A stretch of DNA of 64,000 nt from Pseudomonas parasichuanensis (GTDB lineage Bacteria > Pseudomonadota > Gammaproteobacteria > Pseudomonadales > Pseudomonadaceae), in NCBI RefSeq assembly GCF_021601385.1, contig NZ_BQHO01000022.1, positions 1-64,000 of the forward strand. The letters run 5' to 3'. Under the pieces are notes generated by a model. The model made no database searches. It had not been told where the DNA came from and was given only the letters and a program-made list of their open reading frames with translations. Positions 1-8,476 of this stretch are shown here, piece after piece (positions within the stretch are counted from its first letter, which is position 1; every line of letters starts with the position of its first letter). Both the position numbers and the translations under genes were made by a program.

Positions 1-128
1 AGCCCAACCCGCGCCCGCCGACCCTCGATAACCGTGGTATCGGTAACGGCGACAACCTGCGCCGCGAGCAACAGGCGCCCAACCTGGAACCCACCCGGCC
101 ACCGCGCGATTCGCTGCGCGTGCCCTGA
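1..128 (+). CDS. C-terminal fragment of an unidentified protein
   Basis: An open frame entering from the left edge (first full codon at position 3) runs 41 codons to a TGA at 126-128. The tail is rich in Pro, Arg and Asn and looks hydrophilic and low-complexity, with no recognisable motif. It lies 21 bp upstream of the sugar dehydrogenase on the same strand and could belong to the same transcript. The function cannot be assigned from this fragment. The reading frame is plausible because it is uninterrupted and ends next to the following gene's ribosome binding site, but it could be a chance open frame. Confidence 0.5.
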   Translation, partial: PNPRPPTLDNRGIGNGDNLRREQQAPNLEPTRPPRDSLRVP

Positions 129-149
129 GCCCCCTCGAAGGAACCGAGC

Positions 150-1298
150 ATGACGCCACGCACCTGGTTGACCACCCTGGCCGCCGCCAGCCTGTTTCCC
201 CTGCTGAGCCACGCCGCCTCGGAGCAACAGTTTCCCAGTGAACAAGGCCAGCTGACCGTCAGCACCGTGGCCGACGGCCTGCGCAACCCCTGGGCCCTGG
301 CCTTCCTGCCGGGTGGCAAGGACATGCTGGTGACCGAGCGCCCCGGCAACCTGCGTATCGTGAGCGCCGAAGGCAAGGTCGGCCCGCCACTGTCCGGGGT
401 GCCCAAGGTCTGGGCCGAGGGGCAGGGCGGGCTGCTGGATGTGGTGTTGTCGCCTGACTTTGCCAAGGACCATACGATTTACCTGTCGTTCGCCGAGGAG
501 GGCGCCGACGGCAAGGCCGGCACGGCGGTGGGCCGTGGCCAGCTGTCGCCGGACAGGGCGCGGCTGGAGAATTTCACGGTGATCTTCCGCCAGCAGCCCA
601 AGCTGTCCGTGGGCAACCACTTCGGCTCGCGCCTGGTGTTCGATCGCGAAGGCTATCTGTTCATCGCTCTGGGCGAGAACAACCAGCGCCCCACCGCGCA
701 AGACCTGGACAAGCTGCAAGGCAAGATTGTGCGCATCCTCCCCGACGGCGAAGTGCCCAAGGACAACCCCTTTGTCGGTCGCGACAAGGTGCGCCCGGAA
801 ATCTGGTCGCTGGGCCACCGCAACCAGCAAGGCGCGGCGCTCAACCCCTGGACCGGCAAGCTGTGGACCCACGAGCATGGCCCGCGCGGCGGCGACGAGA
901 TCAACATCCCAGAGCCCGGCAAGAACTACGGCTGGCCGCTCGCCACCCATGGCATCAACTACTCGCTGTTGCCGATCCCCGAGGCCAAGGGCAAGCATGT
1001 CGATGGCATGGTCGACCCGCACCATGTGTGGGAGAAGTCGCCGGGTATCAGTGGCATGGCGTTCTACGACAGCCCGACGTTCAAGGCCTGGGACCACAAC
1101 CTGTTCATCGGCGCGTTGGCCACCCAGGAGCTGATCCGCTTGCAGCTCAAGGGGGACAAGGTGGTGCATGAAGAGCGCTTGCTGGGTGAACTGAAGGCAC
1201 GCATCCGCGATGTGCGGCTGGGGCCGGATGGCTACCTGTATGTACTGACCGATGACAAGGATGGCGCGGTGTTGAAGGTGGGGCTGAAGGAAGGTTGA
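150..1298 (+). CDS. PQQ-dependent soluble aldose sugar dehydrogenase (YliI/Asd family)
   Basis: 382 residues. A Sec signal peptide (about residues 1-23, ending SHAAS) points to the periplasm. The rest fits the six-bladed propeller of the GdhB/YliI family: WALAFLPGGKDMLVTERPG near the N-terminus, HFGSRLVFDREGYLF, LGHRNQQG near residue 221 and HEHGPRGGDEIN near residue 240, which supply PQQ, calcium and catalytic residues in this family. It should oxidise free aldoses to lactones and pass electrons to the respiratory chain. The ATG follows an AAGGA with 8-bp spacing. A REP element, not a classical terminator, follows the gene. Substrate preference cannot be read from the sequence. Confidence 0.9.
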   Translation: MTPRTWLTTLAAASLFPLLSHAASEQQFPSEQGQLTVSTVADGLRNPWALAFLPGGKDMLVTERPGNLRIVSAEGKVGPPLSGVPKVWAEGQGGLLDVVLSPDFAKDHTIYLSFAEEGADGKAGTAVGRGQLSPDRARLENFTVIFRQQPKLSVGNHFGSRLVFDREGYLFIALGENNQRPTAQDLDKLQGKIVRILPDGEVPKDNPFVGRDKVRPEIWSLGHRNQQGAALNPWTGKLWTHEHGPRGGDEINIPEPGKNYGWPLATHGINYSLLPIPEAKGKHVDGMVDPHHVWEKSPGISGMAFYDSPTFKAWDHNLFIGALATQELIRLQLKGDKVVHEERLLGELKARIRDVRLGPDGYLYVLTDDKDGAVLKVGLKEG

Positions 1299-1343
1299 TC
1301 GCGCCTGCGCGCTTGTGGGAGCCACTGCCTCGCGCAGCTTTCT

Positions 1344-1460
1344 CTGTAGGAGCGGCCTCGTGCCGCGAAAGGGCTGCAAAGCAGCCCCAGCAATCTTGCG
1401 CCATCCATAAATCCTGGGGCTGCTTTGCAGCCCTTTCGCGGCACAAGACCGCTCCTGCAG
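1344..1460. repeat. REP inverted pair (GTAGGAGCGGCC type)
   Basis: Two facing copies of the Pseudomonas REP unit (TGTAGGAGCGGCCTCGTGCC and its complement) with GGGCTGC/GCAGCCC secondary stems and a short spacer. It lies between the sugar dehydrogenase and zapE and could fold into a large hairpin that ends or stabilises transcripts. Closely related pairs occur at 9564-9660 and 46956-47073. Confidence 0.85.
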
Positions 1461-1516
1461 CGTCCGTGCAACCCAGGTGGGTGGCTTGCCAGCGATTGGC
1501 CCGAAACTGTCGTACC

Positions 1517-2626
1517 ATGCCCGGCATGACCCCCGAATCCCTCTACCAACAGGCCCTCAACGACCGCGGCTTCGTCCCCGACCCCGCCCAGGCGGCGGCA
1601 GTCAACGCGTTGCAAGCCTGCTTCGAAGCCCTGCACCAGCGCCGCCCCAGCCAGGGCCTGTACCTCTGGGGCCCGGTCGGCCGCGGCAAGACCTGGCTGA
1701 TGGACCTGTTCCACCGTTGCCTCGAGGTGCCGGCCAGGCGCCAGCATTTCCACCATTTCATGGCCTGGGTCCACCAGCGGCTGTTCCAGCTCAATGGCAC
1801 TGCCGACCCACTCAGGGCCCTGGCCAGCGGCCTGGCCGAAGAAATCCGGGTGCTGTGCTTCGACGAGCTGTTCGTCAGCGATATTGGCGATGCGATCATT
1901 CTCGGCCGCCTGTTCCAGGTGTTGTTCGACCACGGCGTGGTCATCGTCGCCACCTCCAACCAGCCGCCGGCGCAGCTCTACCGCGATGGCTTCAACCGCG
2001 AGCGCTTCCTGCCGGCCATCGCCGCCATCGAACGGCATATGCAGGTATTGGCGGTAGCCGGCGAGCAGGACCACCGCCTGCACCCGGGCGCCCAGCGCCA
2101 GCGTTACTGGGTTGCCGAACCCGGGCAGCCAAGCGCACTCGAAGCCGTGTTTGGCCAGTTGAGCCCGCTGGCGCCTGGCAGCGATCAGCCGTTGCAGGTC
2201 GGCTCCCGGCAGATCCGCACGCTGCGCCATAGCCAGCACGCGCTCTGGTGCCACTTCAGCGACCTGTGCGAGCAGCCCCTGGCGGCGATGGATTTCATGG
2301 CCCTGTGCGACCGCTTCCCGGCGATCCTGGTCAGTGGCATCCCGGCCCTCGGCGGCGTCCAGCAGGCCGGGCGCATTGCCCGCGGCACCGAAGATGGCGC
2401 CGCGCGGGTCGAGGCCGGTGATCGCGTGCTGCCGACCCTGGCGCCCAAGGATGACAGCGTGCGCCGCTTCATCGCCCTGGTGGACGAATGCTATGACCGG
2501 CGGGTGGCGCTGTACCTGGAGGCACAGGTTCCACTGGAAGCGCTCTACACTCAAGGGTATCTGGCGTTCCCGTACCAACGGACCCTGAGCCGGCTACGGG
2601 AGATGCAACTGCAACGCTTCGCCTGA
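1517..2626 (+). CDS. zapE: ZapE/AFG1-family ATPase (cell division associated)
   Basis: 369 residues from the ATG at 1517; a second in-frame ATG at 1526 is also possible. The frame is open further upstream, but that part crosses the REP element and is unlikely to be coding. Walker A is GPVGRGKTWLMD near residue 53 and Walker B is VLCFDELFV near residue 112, followed by the sensor segment IVATSNQPP. This is typical of the ZapE/AFG1 AAA+ proteins that associate with the Z-ring in Proteobacteria. Pseudomonas normally also has a zapE next to rplM-rpsI, so this may be a second copy; that copy is outside the window. A DinB-family gene follows 11 bp downstream, suggesting co-transcription. Confidence 0.85.
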   Translation: MPGMTPESLYQQALNDRGFVPDPAQAAAVNALQACFEALHQRRPSQGLYLWGPVGRGKTWLMDLFHRCLEVPARRQHFHHFMAWVHQRLFQLNGTADPLRALASGLAEEIRVLCFDELFVSDIGDAIILGRLFQVLFDHGVVIVATSNQPPAQLYRDGFNRERFLPAIAAIERHMQVLAVAGEQDHRLHPGAQRQRYWVAEPGQPSALEAVFGQLSPLAPGSDQPLQVGSRQIRTLRHSQHALWCHFSDLCEQPLAAMDFMALCDRFPAILVSGIPALGGVQQAGRIARGTEDGAARVEAGDRVLPTLAPKDDSVRRFIALVDECYDRRVALYLEAQVPLEALYTQGYLAFPYQRTLSRLREMQLQRFA

Positions 2627-2637
2627 AGGAGCCGACC

Positions 2638-3219
2638 ATGCAGCCACTGTCGCAGCACTTGCTGACCCAGGCCTACAACAATGGCTGGGCCAACCACCGT
2701 TTGTACAAGGCCTGCCTGCAACTGAGCCACGACGAGTTCGTCGCCCCGCGGTGCAGTTTCTTCCCCTCGATCAAGGCCACCCTCAACCACCTGCTGACGG
2801 TGGACTGGTTCTACCTCGATGCGCTGGAGTGCGAGCAGCGCGGCGAGGCGCCCGACCCGGACGGCGAGCGCTTCTTCCAGCCCGAGCAACCCTTCGTCAC
2901 CTGCAGCGACCTGCAGGCGCAACAGGCCCAGGCCGACCAGCGGCTGATCAGCTATTGCCGGCAGCTGAGCGATGACCAACTGGCGCGTTATGTGAGCATC
3001 GTGCGCCCTGAGCGGGTGCAGCGTGAGCAGCGTCTGCGGGTGTTGGCGCACCTGTTCGAGCACCAGATCCATCACCGCGGGCAGGTGCATGCCATGCTCA
3101 GCGACACGACGGTGAAGCCGCCGCAGCTGGATGAGTTTTTCTGCGAGGAGGAGGCTGGCTTGCGGGCGGATGACTTCGCCGAGCTGGGCTGGAGCGAAGA
3201 GCAGGTCTGGCCGAAATGA
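2638..3219 (+). CDS. DinB-family putative metal-dependent protein
   Basis: 193 residues with the DinB/YfiT-like four-helix pattern. NHLLTVDWFYLD supplies the first metal-ligand histidine (about residue 56) and HLFEHQIHHRGQVHAML near residue 140 supplies the other two. Family members are often thiol-dependent transferases or stress-induced proteins, and the exact reaction is unknown here. The start has a strong GAAGGAG seven bases upstream. The gene follows zapE by 11 bp and is followed by a hairpin terminator. Confidence 0.85.
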   Translation: MQPLSQHLLTQAYNNGWANHRLYKACLQLSHDEFVAPRCSFFPSIKATLNHLLTVDWFYLDALECEQRGEAPDPDGERFFQPEQPFVTCSDLQAQQAQADQRLISYCRQLSDDQLARYVSIVRPERVQREQRLRVLAHLFEHQIHHRGQVHAMLSDTTVKPPQLDEFFCEEEAGLRADDFAELGWSEEQVWPK

Positions 3220-3249
3220 ACCGGGGCTGCAGAGCGGCCCCGGTTTCTT
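3219..3249 (+). terminator. Rho-independent-type terminator after the DinB gene
   Basis: AACCGGGGC and GCCCCGGTT form a 9-bp stem around a 9-nt loop, followed by TTTCTT. It closes the zapE/dinB unit and may also serve the convergent YqaA-type gene ending at 3270. Confidence 0.75.
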
Positions 3250-3269
3250 GTCCTTCCCCTGCGTCGTCT

Positions 3270-3707
3270 TTACCCGCTGTGAAACCAGCCCAGGGTAATC
3301 ATCGCCACCACGATGTAGCGCCCGCCCTTGGCCAGGGTGACCAGCAGCAGGAAGCGCCAGAAAGGTTCACGCATGATGCCCGCGATCAGCGTGAGCGGGT
3401 CGCCGATCACCGGCATCCAGCTCAGTAGCAGCGACCACTGCCCCCAGCGCTGGTAACGCTGCTGCGCACGCTCGAGCTGGCTGGCGCTGAACGGGAACCA
3501 GCGCTTGTCGCGCAGGCGCTCGATGGCCCGGCCCAGCAGCCAGTTGACGACAGAGCCCAGCACATTGCCCAGGGTGGCGACCAGCAGCAGGGTGGCCCAG
3601 GCCTCGGGCTGGCGCAGCAGCAAACCGACCAGCACGGCTTCCGATTGCAGCGGCAGCAGCGTGGCGGCGCCGAAGGCGCTGAAGAACAGCGCCCAGAGGC
3701 TGAGCAT
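3270..3707 (-). CDS. YqaA-type small membrane protein (VTT/DedA-like)
   Basis: 145 residues with about four hydrophobic segments. GNVLGSVVNWLLG and WMPVIGDPLTLIAGIMR match the SNARE-associated/VTT domain of YqaA and DedA proteins, the latter carrying the conserved G-D-P-LT-AG signature. These are inner-membrane proteins implicated in lipid translocation or envelope homeostasis. The ATG overlaps the stop codon of the DUF411 gene upstream (TGATG), so translation is probably coupled. It is the last gene of the copper block, which suggests but does not prove a role in metal or envelope stress. Confidence 0.8.
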   Translation of the reverse strand: MLSLWALFFSAFGAATLLPLQSEAVLVGLLLRQPEAWATLLLVATLGNVLGSVVNWLLGRAIERLRDKRWFPFSASQLERAQQRYQRWGQWSLLLSWMPVIGDPLTLIAGIMREPFWRFLLLVTLAKGGRYIVVAMITLGWFHSG

Positions 3708-4135
3708 CAGTAGCTGGCGACCACGGTGTCCTGGCCGTCGCGGGTGACCCCGATGACCTGGTAGGCATCCTTGTGGTCACCCATTTCCATGCCCGGCGAG
3801 CCCATCGGCATGCCGGGGACGGCGAGGCCCTTGAGGTCGTCGCGCTTGGCCAGCAGGCGCACCTGTTCGGCCGGAACATGGCCTTCGACGAACTTGCCGT
3901 TGATCACGCCGGTATGGCACGAGGCCAGGCGCGGTTCAACACCCAGGCGCTGCTTGACCGCGCTCATGTTCGGTTCGACATGGTCATTGACGGTGAAGCC
4001 GTTGTCGCTCAGGTGCTTGATCCATTCCTTGCAGCAGCCACAGTTGGGGTCGCGGTACACGTCGATGGTTTCAGCGGCCTGGGCCAGGCCGGTGATGGCC
4101 AGCAGGCCGAAAGTGAGCAGGTGTTTGCGCAGCAT
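3707..4135 (-). CDS. DUF411 periplasmic metal-binding protein
   Basis: 142 residues from the ATG at 4135, which has AGGAG seven bases upstream. The frame extends further upstream but without support. A signal peptide (about residues 1-21, LAQAAET) precedes the family signature DPNCGCCKEWIKHL, a CxCC cysteine cluster, with ASCHTGVINGKFVEGHVP further on. DUF411 proteins commonly occur with copper-resistance genes and are thought to bind copper in the periplasm. Here it sits between copB and a YqaA-type gene whose start overlaps its stop, consistent with a copper-handling unit. Confidence 0.85.
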   Translation of the reverse strand: MLRKHLLTFGLLAITGLAQAAETIDVYRDPNCGCCKEWIKHLSDNGFTVNDHVEPNMSAVKQRLGVEPRLASCHTGVINGKFVEGHVPAEQVRLLAKRDDLKGLAVPGMPMGSPGMEMGDHKDAYQVIGVTRDGQDTVVASY

Positions 4136-4183
4136 GGTGAAACTCCTGTGGAACAAAAACATGACTTATGAATAGCGCGGGCG

Positions 4184-4255
4184 TGTGGGAGCGGGTTCAC
4201 CCGCGAACGCTGCAGTGGCCGTATCGACGCATTCGCGGGTGAACCCGCTCCCACA
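4184..4255. repeat. REP inverted pair (GCGGGTTCACCCGC type)
   Basis: Facing copies of TGTGGGAGCGGGTTCACCCG and its complement around a short spacer, between copB (ends 4273) and the DUF411 gene. This interrupts an otherwise tight copper operon and could reduce or stabilise expression of the distal genes. Confidence 0.85.
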
Positions 4256-4272
4256 AGGTCTCTTGCTTTGCG

Positions 4273-5193
4273 CTAGAAGCGCAGACGAACCCCTGCGACC
4301 AACCGGGTCTGGCCAATGTCTTCGCCATCCTCCCGGGCCTGATCGGCGAGGTTGCCGTGCAGGCGGTTGAAGCTGACCCCGACGTAGGGCGCAAAGCCGC
4401 GGGTGATTTCATAGCGCAGGCGCAGGCCCACTTCGCTTTCTGCAAGGCCTGAGCCCTGTTCGCGGCCTGCGTCGTTGCGCCCGAAGAAGTTGGCTTCGAC
4501 GGTCGGTTCGAGGACCCAGCGATTGGTCAGCAGCATAGCGTAACCGGCCTCCAGGCGCAGTGCGGTCTGCTGCCGCTCGCCGGCGTAGGCGGTGGCCTCC
4601 AGTTCCAGGCCGTACAGCGGCGTGCCCTGGATGCCGAAGGCTGCCCAGCTCTGGCCGCTGGCAGGCTTGAAGTCCTGGCGCACGCCGCCGACCAGCTCCC
4701 ACCAAGGGCTGATGGCGTGGCCCCAGAGAGCCTGCAGCTCGGCTTTGTGGGTCTTGCCTTGTTCACGCTCGCCTTCGGTGCGCAGCCACAGGCGGTCGAT
4801 ATCACCCCCCACCCAGGCCGTGGCGTTCCAGTTCAGCGCGCTGCTGCTCTCGAAGTTCTGGTACTCCAGTTGGTCGACGATCACTGCCCAGTTGATGGCG
4901 CGGTCATGTACCTGGTGGCCTGGCAGTGGCGGGAAGGCGGCGCGGCGGTCGGCGTCGGTGATCACGGGCAAGGGGGTACGGGGTTGGGTGGCGGCAGGCG
5001 CGCCGTGATTCATCTGGCCATGGTCCATCTTGCCGTGGTCCATGGTCATGGCACCGTGGTTCATTTGCCCGTGGTCCATGGGCATCGCACCGTGGTTCAT
5101 GTGCTCCATCCCGGCGGCCAGCGCCCGCTCGCTGGCCAGCAGGGCGAACAGGGCGACGCCGGTGGCGATGCGGCGGTTGGTCATCTCATTCAT
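4273..5193 (-). CDS. copB: Copper resistance protein B (outer membrane)
   Basis: 306 residues. A signal peptide precedes a Met/His-rich stretch ([14 protein letters not shown], repeated MDHG/MNHG units, about residues 27-65) that should bind copper. The C-terminal two thirds are beta-rich and end in VAGVRLRF, typical of the CopB outer-membrane barrel. The start at 5193 overlaps the end of copA by 8 bp, indicating coupling; MTNRR at 5184 is an alternative start. CopB works with the multicopper oxidase CopA in periplasmic copper sequestration. No copC, copD or copRS is in the window. Confidence 0.93.
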   Translation of the reverse strand: MNEMTNRRIATGVALFALLASERALAAGMEHMNHGAMPMDHGQMNHGAMTMDHGKMDHGQMNHGAPAATQPRTPLPVITDADRRAAFPPLPGHQVHDRAINWAVIVDQLEYQNFESSSALNWNATAWVGGDIDRLWLRTEGEREQGKTHKAELQALWGHAISPWWELVGGVRQDFKPASGQSWAAFGIQGTPLYGLELEATAYAGERQQTALRLEAGYAMLLTNRWVLEPTVEANFFGRNDAGREQGSGLAESEVGLRLRYEITRGFAPYVGVSFNRLHGNLADQAREDGEDIGQTRLVAGVRLRF

Positions 5194-6937
5194 CGACGCG
5201 TACCTCGCGGAACATGCCGGTCTCCATGTGGTAGAGCAGGTGGCAGTGGTAGGCCCAGCGGCCCAGGGCATCGGCGGTGACGCGGTAGCTGCGCCGGCTG
5301 CCCGGCGGTATGTCGAGGGTGTGCTTGCGCACCAGGAAGCGCCCCTGTTCATCCTCCAGGTCGCTCCACATGCCGTGCAGGTGGATGGGGTGGGTCATCA
5401 TGGTGTCGTTGACCAGGGTGATGCGCACCCGCTCGCCGTATTTCAGGCGCAAGGGTTCGGCGTCGCTGAACTTGATGCCGTCGAACGACCAGGCGAAGCG
5501 CTCCATGTGCCCAGTCAAGTGCAGCTCGATGTCCCGCGACGGCTCACGGCCATCCGGGTCGGGGTAGGGGCTGCGCAGGTCGGCGTAGGTCAGCACCCGG
5601 CGGCCGTTGTCGCGCAGGCCCAGGCCTGGGTCGGAAAGGTTGGGCCGCGGGGCCATGGTCTGCATGTCCACCAGCGGGTTGTCGGTTTCGCTGGCAGGGT
5701 GCTGTTGCATGCCCGCCATGGCTGTTTGGTCCATGCCTGCCATGTTGCCGTGGTCCATCGTGGCCATGTTCGAATGGTCCATGCCGGCCATGCTGCCGTG
5801 GTCCATCCCGCCCATCCCGCCATGGCCCATGTCATCCATGGTCAATACTGGGCGCGGATCGGGCGCGGGCACTGGTGCCTGCAGCCCGGCGGCGCGGGCC
5901 AGGGTGCCGCGGGCGTAGCCGGTGCGGTCCATGCTCTGGGCGAACAGGGTGTAGGCCGGCAGGTCGCCCACAGTCACCAGCACGTCATAGGTCTCGGCCA
6001 CGGCAATGCGCAGCTCGTCCACGGTTACCGGTGTCACCGGCAGGCCGTCGGCGGCAATCACCGTCAGTTTCAAACCAGGGATGCGGAAGTCGAAGTAGGT
6101 CATCGCCGAGGCGTTGATCAGGCGCAGGCGCACTGTCTCCCCGGGCTGGAACAGGCAAGTGAAGTTGCCGTCCGGTGGCTGGCCGTTGAGCAGGTAGGTG
6201 TAGCTGGCGGCGCTGATGTCGGCGAGATCGGTGGGGCTCATGCGCATTTTGGCCCAGGCCCAGCGATTGTCGACCGCGTTGGAGAAGCCCTTGTCGGCCA
6301 CATCATCGATAAAGTCGCCAACCGTGCGCTTGTTGTAGTTGAAGGCGTCGGACTGCTTCTTCAGCGTCGCCATCAGGTCCTGCGGTGCCTGGTCCGACCA
6401 GTCGCTGAGCAGCAGCACATGGTCGCGCTGATAGGTGTGTGGCTCGGGCTCGCGCGGTTCGATGACGATGGCACCGTACACCCCGGCCTGTTCCTGCAGC
6501 CCGGAATGGCTGTGGTACCAGTAGGTGCCACTCTGCTTCAGGGTGAACTGGTACAGGTAGTCGCCGCCCGGTTCGATGCCGGCGAAGCTCAGGCCCGGCA
6601 CACCGTCCATGTTGGCCGGCAGGATAATGCCGTGCCAGTGGATCGAGGTGTCCTGGTCCAGGCGGTTGCGCACCCGCAGGGTCACGGTGTCGCCTTCGCG
6701 CCAGCGCAATTGCGGGCCGGGCAGGCTGCCGTTGATGGTCAGTGCGGTGCGTGGCTGGCCGGTGATGTTGACCGGGGTCTGGCCGATGAACAGTTCGAAG
6801 TGCTGGCCGCTGAGGTCGTGCAGTGGCAAGCGGCCCTCGGCGGCCTGGGCCAGCGGGCGCCACAGGCCGAGGCCGGCCAGGGCGGTGGCGGCGCCCAGGC
6901 CCTTGACGAAGGTGCGGCGGGTGGGGGTAGGTGGCAT
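5186..6937 (-). CDS. copA: Copper resistance multicopper oxidase CopA
   Basis: 583 residues from the ATG at 6937; an in-frame GTG at 6964 is an alternative. A twin-arginine signal ([18 protein letters not shown]) implies folded export. Copper ligand motifs are all present: [31 protein letters not shown] and [14 protein letters not shown]. Between them lies a Met-rich insertion of repeated MDHGxMAG units (plus strand about 5700-5830) that likely binds extra Cu(I). It is the first gene of copA-copB and is preceded by a cop box at 7005-7019. Family role: periplasmic Cu(I) oxidation and sequestration. Confidence 0.95.
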   Translation of the reverse strand: MPPTPTRRTFVKGLGAATALAGLGLWRPLAQAAEGRLPLHDLSGQHFELFIGQTPVNITGQPRTALTINGSLPGPQLRWREGDTVTLRVRNRLDQDTSIHWHGIILPANMDGVPGLSFAGIEPGGDYLYQFTLKQSGTYWYHSHSGLQEQAGVYGAIVIEPREPEPHTYQRDHVLLLSDWSDQAPQDLMATLKKQSDAFNYNKRTVGDFIDDVADKGFSNAVDNRWAWAKMRMSPTDLADISAASYTYLLNGQPPDGNFTCLFQPGETVRLRLINASAMTYFDFRIPGLKLTVIAADGLPVTPVTVDELRIAVAETYDVLVTVGDLPAYTLFAQSMDRTGYARGTLARAAGLQAPVPAPDPRPVLTMDDMGHGGMGGMDHGSMAGMDHSNMATMDHGNMAGMDQTAMAGMQQHPASETDNPLVDMQTMAPRPNLSDPGLGLRDNGRRVLTYADLRSPYPDPDGREPSRDIELHLTGHMERFAWSFDGIKFSDAEPLRLKYGERVRITLVNDTMMTHPIHLHGMWSDLEDEQGRFLVRKHTLDIPPGSRRSYRVTADALGRWAYHCHLLYHMETGMFREVRVDE

Positions 6938-7004
6938 GGTGTGGTCTCGCGGCGAAGGTGCCACGATCCTCGCCGCCAGCGCCTGTCAGCCACCTGAGGC
7001 GTGC

Positions 7005-7019
7005 ATTACAGATTTGTCA
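7005..7019 (-). promoter_or_regulatory. Cop box (CopR-type operator) for copAB
   Basis: On the minus strand the sequence reads TGACAAATCTGTAAT, matching the TGACA-N4-TGTAAT pattern I know for CopR/PcoR/CusR copper boxes. It lies 68 bp upstream of the copA ATG and overlaps the trhP stop codon. This predicts control by a CopRS-type two-component system encoded outside the window. Confidence 0.7.
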
Positions 7020-8351
7020 GGCAGGTAACTCGGCGGTGTCCAGGTCACGCATCAGCAGGCCGAATTCCAGCGACACCTGCTCGGGGATCGGCAGGTACAC
7101 CACATGGCCGTCCCCGGGTGCCACCTCGATCGCCTGCTGCTGGCGGTCGTGCAGGCGGTGCAGGTCGAAGTGGTAGTTGCCGCGCGGGGTCATCAGCTCC
7201 AGGTGGTCGCCCACGGCGAAGCGGTTCTTCACTTTCACTTCGGCCAGGCCGTCAACCCGCACGCCCGTCAGCTCGCCAACGAACTGCTGGCGCTCGGACA
7301 CCGAATTACCACGCTGGTAGTTCTGGTACTCGTCGTGCACGTGGCGGCGCAGGAAACCCTCGGTGTAGCCACGCTGGGCGAGGGATTCGAGGTTGCCCAT
7401 CAGGCCCCGGTCGAACGGCCTGCCGGCCACCGCGTCGTCGATGGCCTGGCGGTAGGACTGCACCGCCCGGGCGCAGTAGAAGTGCGACTTGGTACGGCCC
7501 TCGATCTTCAGCGAGTGCACACCCATCTGCGCCAAGCGCTCGACATGCTGGATGGCGCGCAGGTCCTTGGCGTTCATGATGTAGGTGCCGTGCTCGTCCT
7601 CGAAGGCCGGCATCTCTTCGCCCGGGCGGTTGCTCTCTTGCAGCAGGAACACCTGGTCGGTGGGCGCACCCAGCCCCAGGGTCGGCTCGCATTCACGCAC
7701 GATATCGCCGGTGGCGTTCTCGGTGGCCGGGGTGGCCTGGTACTTCCAGCGGCAGGCGTTGGTGCAACTGCCCTGGTTGGCGTCGCGCTTGTTCAGGTAG
7801 CCCGACAGCAGGCAACGCCCGGAGTACGCCATGCACAACGCGCCGTGGACGAACACTTCCAGCTCCATCTGCGGTACTTGCTGGCGGATCTCCTCGATCT
7901 CTTCCAGCGAGAGCTCGCGCGACAGGATCACCCGCGTCAGCCCCATCTGCTGCCAGAACTGCACGCTGGCCCAGTTCACAGTGTTGGCCTGCACCGACAG
8001 GTGGATGGCCATCTGCGGGAAGTGCTGGCGCACCAGCATGATCAGCCCCGGGTCGGACATGATCAGCGCGTCCGGGCCCATTGCGATCACCGGCGCCAGG
8101 TCCTTGAGGAAGGTCTTGAGCTTGGCATTGTGCGGGGCGATGTTGACCACCACGTAGAAGCGCTTGCCCTGGGCCTGAGCCTCCTGGATGCCGCGTGCCA
8201 GGTTGGCGTGGTCGAATTCGTTGTTGCGCACCCGCAGGCTGTAGCGCGGCTGGCCGGCGTACACCGCGTCGGCGCCATAGGCGAAGGCATAGCGCATGGT
8301 CTTCAGGGTGCCGGCGGGGGCGAGCAGTTCGGGCTTGGCGTGTGGGGTCAT
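7017..8351 (-). CDS. trhP: TrhP/YegQ tRNA hydroxylation protein (peptidase U32 family)
   Basis: 444 residues. The N-terminus KPELLAPAGTLKTMRYAFA, the AYGADAVYAGQPRYSLR motif and the cysteine region GALCMAYSGRCLLSGY ... NQGSCTNACRWKY are hallmarks of YegQ/TrhP in the U32 family. These cysteines bind an iron-sulfur cluster. In E. coli TrhP makes 5-hydroxyuridine at wobble position 34 of tRNAs using prephenate. The U32 'peptidase' label is historical. The gene is monocistronic in appearance but lies 79 bp upstream of copA on the same strand, and its stop codon overlaps the copA cop box. Confidence 0.92.
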   Translation of the reverse strand: MTPHAKPELLAPAGTLKTMRYAFAYGADAVYAGQPRYSLRVRNNEFDHANLARGIQEAQAQGKRFYVVVNIAPHNAKLKTFLKDLAPVIAMGPDALIMSDPGLIMLVRQHFPQMAIHLSVQANTVNWASVQFWQQMGLTRVILSRELSLEEIEEIRQQVPQMELEVFVHGALCMAYSGRCLLSGYLNKRDANQGSCTNACRWKYQATPATENATGDIVRECEPTLGLGAPTDQVFLLQESNRPGEEMPAFEDEHGTYIMNAKDLRAIQHVERLAQMGVHSLKIEGRTKSHFYCARAVQSYRQAIDDAVAGRPFDRGLMGNLESLAQRGYTEGFLRRHVHDEYQNYQRGNSVSERQQFVGELTGVRVDGLAEVKVKNRFAVGDHLELMTPRGNYHFDLHRLHDRQQQAIEVAPGDGHVVYLPIPEQVSLEFGLLMRDLDTAELPA

Positions 8352-8476
8352 GGGTGCGCACCAGGGGCAAAAGGCACGGATGCTAGGTCGGCGGCGCCGT
8401 GCCGGTATTGATCTGGGTCAACGGCACTTTTGCCGTTGTGGCGCGCACTAAAGGGTTGAGCCCCAGAGGAATGCCC

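Noticed and set aside
5015-5830. Short tandem repeats in the copper genes as a possible CRISPR or satellite array
   Set aside because: The repeats are in frame and encode Met/His copper-binding units of CopA and CopB.
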